Below, one piece after another: positions 41,675 to 51,500 of a DNA stretch of 64,000 nt. The stretch is from positions 21,231,620-21,295,619 of the forward strand of contig CALNVZ010000174.1 of assembly GCA_940671915.1 (NCBI GenBank). Reading direction: 5' to 3'. Within the stretch, counting starts at the first letter, position 1; each line of letters begins with the position of its first letter. A program made the position numbers and the translations under genes. Below the pieces are notes generated by a model, which did not search any database, was not told where the DNA came from, and saw only the letters and a list, made by a program, of their open reading frames with translations. This DNA is from Paracentrotus lividus. Lineage: Eukaryota; Echinodermata; Echinoidea; Camarodonta; Echinidae.

Positions 41675-44600
41675 AAAAATGCTTATAATATTTGCTGTCT
41701 ATTATATTTTCGAACATTTTTTGCTAAACTAAAGTAAAAGACATTACTTGTAAGCCTTTTGAAAAGGCTATAGTTTTAAAAAAAACATGTGTCTTGACAC
41801 CCAACCTGTCTGGACACACACCAACTGGGTATACTTGTCTCAGACAATGAATATTTGGACTTACAAGACACATTTTAACAATTTTCCATTAAATTTCAAA
41901 AAGCAGAACAACATGTAAGAGCAGTAGGATTTTTTTTTTTTTTAAGTCCAAGGGAGAAATATACCAGAAAAAAATATTTTTTGATTAGTCTTGTGAAATC
42001 TCTGTGTGTCATAATCTTACCATGAGATCTAGGAGATAGGACTTCTCTACAGTAGTTTCTTTGTCATCATCAAGAGAGGGCAGCAAATGCAAGAAAGCAG
42101 CAAACCGATGAAGATCCGAAGCACTATTCAGATATACAACATTTATTACAATATTTAAATGCTAAAATTTTTCAAAGTTTGCATGATACACCAACTACTT
42201 GAAGGGAACATTAAACTATGAATATATATTCTTAGATAAAATTCGCAGAAATGCGAATCATGTGGAAAAGCAAAATTCTTCATCAAGATTAAGGCCAGGT
42301 TTGGGACATACAATCAATCAAACACAGGTCTAAATAAAAACTAATAGAGTGCGTTCCATACCTTAGCTGGGTGAAATGTTTGGTGAGTGTCTTCCTCGTA
42401 TCGATGCTAGCAACGTTGGACATGGCAAATCGCTTCAGCTCCGGAAATAGCTTGAAGGCTGCCCTCTGTAAACATTCATGAAACATATCAATGTTTTAAT
42501 TTTTTTTATTAGAACTTATTCAGATATCCAAGTTGGTAATCTTATCCAGCAACCAGAACAAATTAATGTTTCCATAAATATGTGCAAGGATCCCATGAAG
42601 AACAACTGTATCATGCTTTCATTGAATGGACTTTCTGCTGCATTTTTTTATCAAAATTAATAGTGTATTGGGTTATTCCATATTGTGTGATGCGGGACAT
42701 CTAAGCAACATTTCACAGCTTTTCAACAAGAATTTTGTTGTGAAAGCTGGTGATCTTCAAGTACGACCAGAAGGGGAACAAGAACCATCCTAACTTGACT
42801 GGATTACACATCCTGTATAATAGAGATGAAAAATAGTACTGTGTTGTAAAGGACGCAGAAAACAGTAAAAAGAGCAGTAAGAAAAACATGGAATCGCTCT
42901 ATTAATCATTAAAAATTATTTGTTTACGGAATTAGAATTAAACAAATTAATACAACTCTATAAAAAAAATATTGCCGCAAAAATATTATTCTAACTTATT
43001 TCAAACTTGTTATTACTAAAGACCCTGAAAAAAATATAATAATTCACAAAGAAGACCAAAATACGGTCTGACATCATACCTGAAGGGAGCTTATCCTGTC
43101 ATAGTGTATATCGGTCATCTCATGGTCTGTCAGAGCTGTTCCTGTTGAGTCTTTTATCTCAAAACCAGCATAGAATGTCAGCATATCCAATAGCTTTCAA
43201 GAAAAAAATTTAAACATTACATGTAGATCACAAATGTAGCAGGTTGAATGTATTCGAACAACAAAGGAAACTGGCCAGAAAAATGTTCTATAAAAATGTG
43301 CAAAGAAAATGTGATTCCAAAGGGACTTGAACCTAAAACCTCACGATTGTCAGACCAGTGCTCGTACCTACTGAGCTATGGAAAACCCTATAATCCTGTT
43401 TGTCCAAGAAACCTCTTAACTTTCAATGCTCATCTTATTATCAAAAGCTATCATAAAATCTTTTCATGTTGAATAATTGATACTTGTTTTGGTGTTCGTC
43501 ATTTGCAAACATCATACATATGAATCAACCAGAGAATGACATATTATGATATACCGTAGTTTAGCCTATAAACCTGAGATAGAGATTGATCCTTGTGTGA
43601 TCTCTCATGATACATTATGTCCTCCATGTAGGCCAAGAATAAAATGGAATGGTCCAAAATTATTTTTAAAATAAATAATACTCAGAATGTAAATCTAACT
43701 AAACTTTTCGATATTTACTACATTTCCTGATGTGTAATTCACTTTTTAGACTCAAGTCAGTATTTGTGTAGTGTATTTGTAATGCAAAACATACTTATTA
43801 TGAAAAGCTCAGTAAAGGCCTATGCCCTGTAACATAGAGAGATACAATTAATTTATTATTGACCTTACCTCTTAGGCACATGGTTTACCATACATGTAGC
43901 TTGATGATTGATATCAATGAATGAATTTTTGTTATATTCATATTTTTTTCAGAGCCCTGGTCTGATCAGTTTGTTAATTCATGCCATTATTGTGATTAAT
44001 TTCTACCAATATTCCCACGAGAACACTATTCATTAGTTTTAACGAATCTTACGTGATGATTTATCACCCTCTTACCTCACTGAATAGCTTGCCTTCCTTC
44101 CGTTTTGCTAGAGCAGACAGCCGACATCGTACGACCACATGGGCATCGTCCATGACAGCATTGAAGAACCGCCTGGTTGGAAGCTGAGCCTTCATGTATA
44201 AAAAGGGGCACAGAGATAAATATGACAGGAATTCTATTCTCTTTTTCTTTTTTCCCTTTTTTCATGTACAGTTAAAGCTAAATTAGTGTTGTGGTCATGA
44301 TAATTGTGGAAGAAATTGTCTCAAAGTGATGGGAAAGGTTGTTAACAATGCACAAAGATTTTTTTTTTTTTTTTTTTTTTTGCAGTGAGGTTTTAAATTA
44401 AGAAAATGATAAGCAAATTTACCAAATTATTCTCAGAGTAACATGTATGGGACTACATGTACATGTTCATGTGCACCTAAATATTCCTGAACATATCAGC
44501 TTTTTGTCATATTATCAATATGAGGGCATTTAGAGCAATCCTTTTCAGTGGAACTTTCTACTATAGAATTTTTCCTAAATATCTTGAAAATAATTTGAAA

Positions 44601-47600
44601 TCTCACAATTATTTTGTTCATCCATGGTTCACCATTTCCACTACATTAGATTTTCTTTAACAGTAGGAAATCATGATAAAAATGTCAGCACTTTCATAGA
44701 TTGCATTGGCTCCTAGTTACATTAGATCCTGTCAAAATCCTGAGAAGTGGCTTACTAGATACAGCCTTCATATACCAGTATGCAATTAATTGTCATAAAA
44801 TATATCACTGCAAAAAATTCAATATGAAGAGTTTCATTGAAGAAATCTTTTTCACATGGCTTCTACAAAATTTAAGAATTACAGGTGCATATCAAACATT
44901 TGCTCTTACAAAACAAACATGGGGCCCAATTGTGGAGTCTATATGCTTGTGCATGGACGCATTCATTCCTTTGTCATAGCTAAGGCTAGATACGCTACTG
45001 GATTACCCAATATAGTTTAGAAAGCAATTACCAAAGAGTCAAGTAGGGCATTGGTGAAAACATGCTATTTGTAAATTATGTCCTTTGATAAAATATAAAC
45101 CAAGGACTAAATATCTTTTTACCTCGTCTTAAACCTTGGTTTACATACATGTAAACCTCTTGTGTATATATGGACTATAAAAAGATACTTAAATAAACTC
45201 TAGGGACATTAAACCATTGAAGACCGTGTTGTTTTTTCGCAAAGCTTCACTGAAGCATTGTTGACAAAAATCATTTTCATTTGGATGTCTCAATATCTAA
45301 TAATTTGGATTATTTAAAGTTTATGTATATATTCATGCAATAATGAGTAAAATAACCAGTGGGGTGCTCTCTATTTTATCATCCCACATATATGACATTT
45401 GATGTGATAGTCAATTACTATAATGGTTACATAATGTTGTACGTAATAGGTAATTTGGTACGTATGTATTATTCTATAAATGATCCTTAATATAGCGTGC
45501 ATCAGGTGTACTCAAAATTTGAAGGTCACAGTATACAGTTAGCAACATTCATTATCTTTATAATTATTCAGTACCTGAAGGCCATAGATGTGGCAAAATC
45601 CATCTGATGGAGTTTATATCGAAGAATTACACTCTAACTCTGTATCACATGATATGATCTAACAGCCTTTTGGCTCTGATATCTTACCTCAAGATCTACC
45701 ATCATCTCTACAAAGCGCTCGCAGAAATGAACCTTATCCATTGGTGCATCACCTGCAATTCAAATATTATAAATTCATGAGATCCAATACCACGCATGTC
45801 ACAGTTGAGACCATTGCATCATTATCTATTTTATTTATCTCTATGCATAAACAGAGATTGAATCCTGTACTTGACTTACATTTTATGGACAATTTTATAT
45901 ACATTTGCATTTATTGGGCTACAACCTTTTTCATATAATGGGTAAAAAGATATAGAGAGTGAAATATACTGCTAGAGCAATTATTATACCAAGCTCACTT
46001 TTTGTTCTGGGACAATAGCGCCATTTGCAATAGTAACGAAAGGTCTGTAATCACATTTCAATGATATAACTGCTGAAGAATGTATAGCAGTAGAGTTATT
46101 CTATGTGTAATATGTGTTCTTACCATACAAAGCGAGAAACCTACACACACACACACACACTCTGAAACCCCTATGAAAATGAGCTTGGTCTAATAATAAA
46201 TTTTTTGCCCGAGGTGTACATGTATGTCTGAAAAATGAATTTTTTTTCAAAAGGTTATAGCACAATATTTTTATAAATGATCAATGTCTCTATAAATGGC
46301 ATTAATTTCCCATACGAAAATAGCAACACTGAGGCAACACTCATGAATACAATTAAATTTTACTATTCAATATTAACAAGTTGAGAGGACATCGCACAAA
46401 GGGAAATCCCCAACATGAATAAAGTAGAACAGATACAATAACACCCCAAACAGCTTTAGTAACAAGGACCATTGAACATGCCTATACAGACTGAGTCAGA
46501 AAAAATGTCCTATCATTTTGAAGTTGTCTTGTGAAAAGCATTAACATTTAATCATACATTTTATGATATGTCTTGGTAGAGTTGTCCTCCTAGCACATGT
46601 TGGTACCCTTTTCATTTGGATCTTTGCATGCATGACTGAATAACAGACAGACAAACTATAGGTCTGAATCCTATCCGAGTGATTGATATGGATAATGATT
46701 AGGATTAATGCATTTTAAAGAGCACTAGATCATAACACAACAATCGTCATTTATACAGCGCCTTTTCTGTAAACAGGTACAATGCGCTTAACATAAAAAC
46801 ATAAATTAAAAACATGTTGATTGTAGACAAAATAGGTACAATTACATAAACAAATCTACAATATAACATAGTATAACATAGTGTAGCATTGTAAGTTGGA
46901 AACATGTTGATAAGCGGGCATTAATGGAAAAGGCCTTCCTGCTTTCTCTCCACTATTTTCTTCTTGGTGTACATATTTCCAATGCATTCAAGAGACAACA
47001 ACAACAAAAACACCGAAGTATAAAAAGAGAATTTATTTTTATTTTTCTTTCTTTGCTTTTTACATTGATTTTGCCAAGTGTCTGGTCAATCCTGTTTTGA
47101 CCGTAATCAATCATACTACCCTTAGGCCTTAGGGTGTAGCTATAATTAATCCTTCTTGAATTTCATTCCCCTATGACCATGAATAGTTCATTTATATGCA
47201 AACATATCTAGTTACCTTCCCCAGGTATAGAGTCCAATATCCTGTAGAACAGTTGGATCAGGTTGGCAAGAAATCTCCGCTCAAAGTCGTTCCTTTAGAT
47301 CCAGAGAGAAATACAAATATTAAAGGAATCAATTTTAAAAATACAAACAAAACAAAAAAAACATTACACAATTAATACTTAACAATTAACAATTAAATAT
47401 GAAGAAATTTGGGGGGAAATATATCTAAAAAGAAAAAAAAAAAAACAGAAATTTAAAGAAAATTAAAAACAAACTACATCTACTATTATAATAGTTTATA
47501 TTACTACAAATTGTGGTGAGGGTTAGAACTAAGAAGTTATCACAAGCACCAATTCCACTAAAATCATTCAAGAATATTACCTTTTCTTTGTCTCATCATC

Positions 47601-48457
47601 TTGTTTAGCATCATTTTTCTTGATAATATTCCAGAACTTCTTGTATTTTGGATAAGCCTTCAGCTCAGCTTCAAGTCTCCCCTGATAAAAATAAAGTGTA
47701 GCAGTGAAACGATATTAGTCTAAAAAACTTATACTCAGAGAATCCTAGCACTGTATCTTCAAACATTTTACCAAGATTTACATGCATATTAGAAATAAAG
47801 GTACACACTCTTTCTTCATATCCCTACTTCTCTTTCACTGTCTCTTGAACAATCTAATCCAATAATTCTAAAATTCAAATTTTGTTTCTGTCAAATCCAA
47901 AACTTTGAAAATGTAACAGCACAATGTTATCGTAAATTACTAGTTTCTCTATATTTGGCATATATGTGGGGGATTATAGCAACACAGGGGCACTAAAACA
48001 TAATTTTACCATCTTTCAAATGTTAGCAGTTTAAAAGATCATTATATAAAGGGGGATTCCATTTGAAAATCAAGAACAATAGCAATGCAACAGCCCCAAT
48101 AAAAAGGACCATTGACCTTGCACATAAGTTAATCAATTTTTGTTTAATTTTATCTGGATACTGTAAGAGAAAGTGCAAATAAAACTCTTTTAAAGTAGTC
48201 AAATTGAGACGTACAGCTCTAAGTCCCATCAGAGGAATTGATAATAATAATGATTAGGATTAAGGTCTTTCAAAGGGCACCAGAGAATTCAAACCTGAAA
48301 GCTTTTTCACAAAACCACTTCTGTGCAATCGTATTTTCTTTGTCATAAGATAAAAGTTACTTACCGGAAGTAAGCAAACCCACATAGGTAAAGATACCAG
48401 CCTCTGTACCTGCTCTCGTATTACATCTACTTCCTGTAGATGAGAGAGAAAGGGGGA

Positions 48458-48491
<34 letters not shown>

Positions 48492-48492
48492 G

Positions 48493-48528
<36 letters not shown>

Positions 48529-48529
48529 G

Positions 48530-48570
<41 letters not shown>

Positions 48571-51500
48571 AAGCAAGAAAAAGAGAATAACAAAAATTCT
48601 ATAGCAACCCTTGCAAAATGTTGACAGTGTGGCAAGTCATATTCTACCAGTGATACCAAAATTATACCTGTACAGTCATGAATGACTGAGCACTCAAGTT
48701 TTTAATAACTTTGGTCATAAACAAATTGTACCAAGTTTTGTCAGGAGCAGCCCTGGCTTTCTGATCAATCATTCTTTGTTTGAAGTCAGCCTTCTTAAGT
48801 CTATTCATAACGGACAAAAGATTATAATGACTATTGAAATACAAGGGCTGCTTTTGCCCAAACTTGGTACAAGACAATTTTTACGCTTGTTTTTTTTTAA
48901 AGCTCTAGTGCTCAGTCATCTGTCACAACACAAGTATAAGTTTTAATTTTTTTAATAGATTATGAGTTACTCTTTATTATGAAATAAATATCAAGGTCAC
49001 ACAAGCCATAAAATATTAATACATGGATAAGGCTCTCAAAGTTGGGTTTACTTTTTTTTTCTGGGATGCACTGTATATCATTCATTACTCTTTCCAAAGC
49101 AGGGAGGTGTTCACTTTAGAACTAGAAACTTTCGCAAATTGTGTTTATTTGAACGTATTACAGGAATTTGTAAGCAATGGTCACCTTCACAGATTTTAAA
49201 AAGTGTTTGATGTACATCTTAGTATTTTGCGGCATAAAACTTTCACAAATCATAGCGTGAAAGTGAAATTCTTGAAATAACTACTTATAGTATTCTTTTG
49301 TCACAAAATGCTGAAAGTCAATCAAATGGTTACAGTGTAACATTGAATCTGAAACAGTCTGATAGTTTTATGGTCAAAATATAACAATCAAGATTGTAGA
49401 ATAAAGGGGGCCTTCAAGAGAACTTATACTAACAATCATTTGTTAATTTTTTTTATTTTTTCATTAAATGTCTCCAAAGAGACTATTAAAGCAGTTAATT
49501 TTTTTCAAAAAAGATGTTCATTTTATATTTTATCAATATTTATAATGTTCTACTCGGGAATTAACTTTCTGATGTTGAGGAATTCATTTTTCTTTAAAAC
49601 ATTTATTTAAAAAACACATGGATGTACAGAATTGGATGCTTGTATGAACTTACCAGACTGTTAAAACAGTGAATGAGGAACACAAGGAGGACCGTCTGTT
49701 CTCGGAGTGAAATTGTTTGATCCTTGGACGTACCCAAAATAAGTTCCAGCACCTTCCGGAAAAAAGCTGCAAACTGCTCAGGCCTTTCCTTGCATGCCTT
49801 TAAAATGACAGCAATGCAGATAATTAATAACTTGAGATGACAATCTTCTCTATATAAGAATAAAAGTTACTAACATTAAACTGACAATGACATACCGGGT
49901 ATCTGAAATTTTGTCCTTGTATTGATGTTTTATTACATGCTATTTAGTGTGCATTGACTCATTGTTAATATGCCCCTAATGATACATACAATGTATGGTC
50001 TCCATTTAGTTCTCATTCCTACATGTATACATTCTCTCTCTATGAATAAAACATTTTTCTCTCTCAAACCCATTAGGCAGAATTACATGAGCGACACTTT
50101 AATCCAACTTAATAATTCATAATATATCCCTGAATACATGTATCTACGACATTGTCATCAATTTCTACAGACATGTATTTTTCAAATCTTACTTGGATGC
50201 ATTCTATTATAAGTCTACACTCTGGCAGCAAAATAATTCCACTCTACTCAAATTTTGCATGCATAAATACAGTAGAGCCTGAGATAAAAAGGAATAAATT
50301 GAGTAAATCAGATGGTTATCTCACCTGCCACGCTGGTACCCCTTCTCTGAATTTTTCATTGATCATAACAGCAATAGATATCAGATGGCTTGAGGTCGAC
50401 TAGAAATCAGATCAGATCAAAGCAAATTGTGATAAAACAATTTAAAAAAATTCTCTCACACTAAAAAAGGTAGGGTACCTTTAACATCCAAGGGGAGAGG
50501 TGTATTACATACATCTCTACATGCAATCTGGTACATATAAAAAAAAGATTATCCATTTTTATGATCAGATTCCAAACTCATCTGTTTATGTGTGTGACGT
50601 ATAATTCAAGACGAACTCTTTAATTTTGCAATGATACCCTTCTCAAATCCTAAATGTAATGCATAAGTGATAAACTTGCAAATAAAGGTGACAGGACAGA
50701 ATCCATTTTTTGCAAGTTTTGAGAAAATAGAACAAGACTGAACGGTATCCCTGCTCGCCATAGCATTAAATAGGATTGAGTGCGACGATGTGTGGCACCA
50801 TTGAGAGCTTTCACTCAGTCTTTCGTCTACGAATGATTTTATGCCTGTGCATCAGACCCAAAGTTGTTTAAAAACATTTATTTCAGGCACAAAGTCAATA
50901 CAAAATAGGTTTTCAGCTAGAATTCATAAAAGAGTGATTATTTTTGCCTATATCTTATATCAGTCAGAACTTTTTATGACTGAAATAATGTCGCCAAAAA
51001 AATTTGATAAAAAACTAAGAAATTCAACCAAAAAATGCTACAAATAATATTTAAACCAAAAATTAGCATTCTAGCTTAGTGAATTAGAGCACACCCCTAA
51101 AACTTAATTCTAACCCTAACTCTTCCCAAATACTCACCATAATCCTAACTATAATCTAACCAGAACCGTAAGCCTAACCCCAACTCTTGCCCCAATGCTT
51201 ACCATAATTCTAACCCGAACATTAAACTTAACAATAACACTTGCCCCAATGTTTATAATAATCCTAAATATATTTTAAACCAAACGCTTAGCCCAACCCT
51301 AAACTCTTGCCTCGATGTTTACCATAATCCTAACCATAAGGTTTAGGGTTAAGATGTCATATGGGTCAGGGTACGGAAAGATCCATTAAATATAAATTAC
51401 TGCATGTCCCTAGAATATATCTTACAATATGTCCTCATAGGGTTGTATATTTTTATATGTCAGGGTAGATTTAAAATTATATGAAAGAGACCATTAACTC

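Noticed and set aside
43312-43390. Functional tRNA gene
   Set aside because: Box A and box B are present but stems have mismatches and the sequence continues into SINE-like DNA; called a SINE head.
44701-44979. 92-codon plus-strand frame in the AQR intron between coding exons 9 and 10
   Set aside because: No recognisable motif, antisense to AQR, and composition like surrounding intron.
46143-46162. CA repeat as a regulatory element
   Set aside because: Short microsatellite inside a MITE; nothing beyond its composition.
48357-48659. 100-codon frame rich in Ser-Leu
   Set aside because: Translation of the (GA)n repeat joined to AQR coding exon 6 on the same strand.
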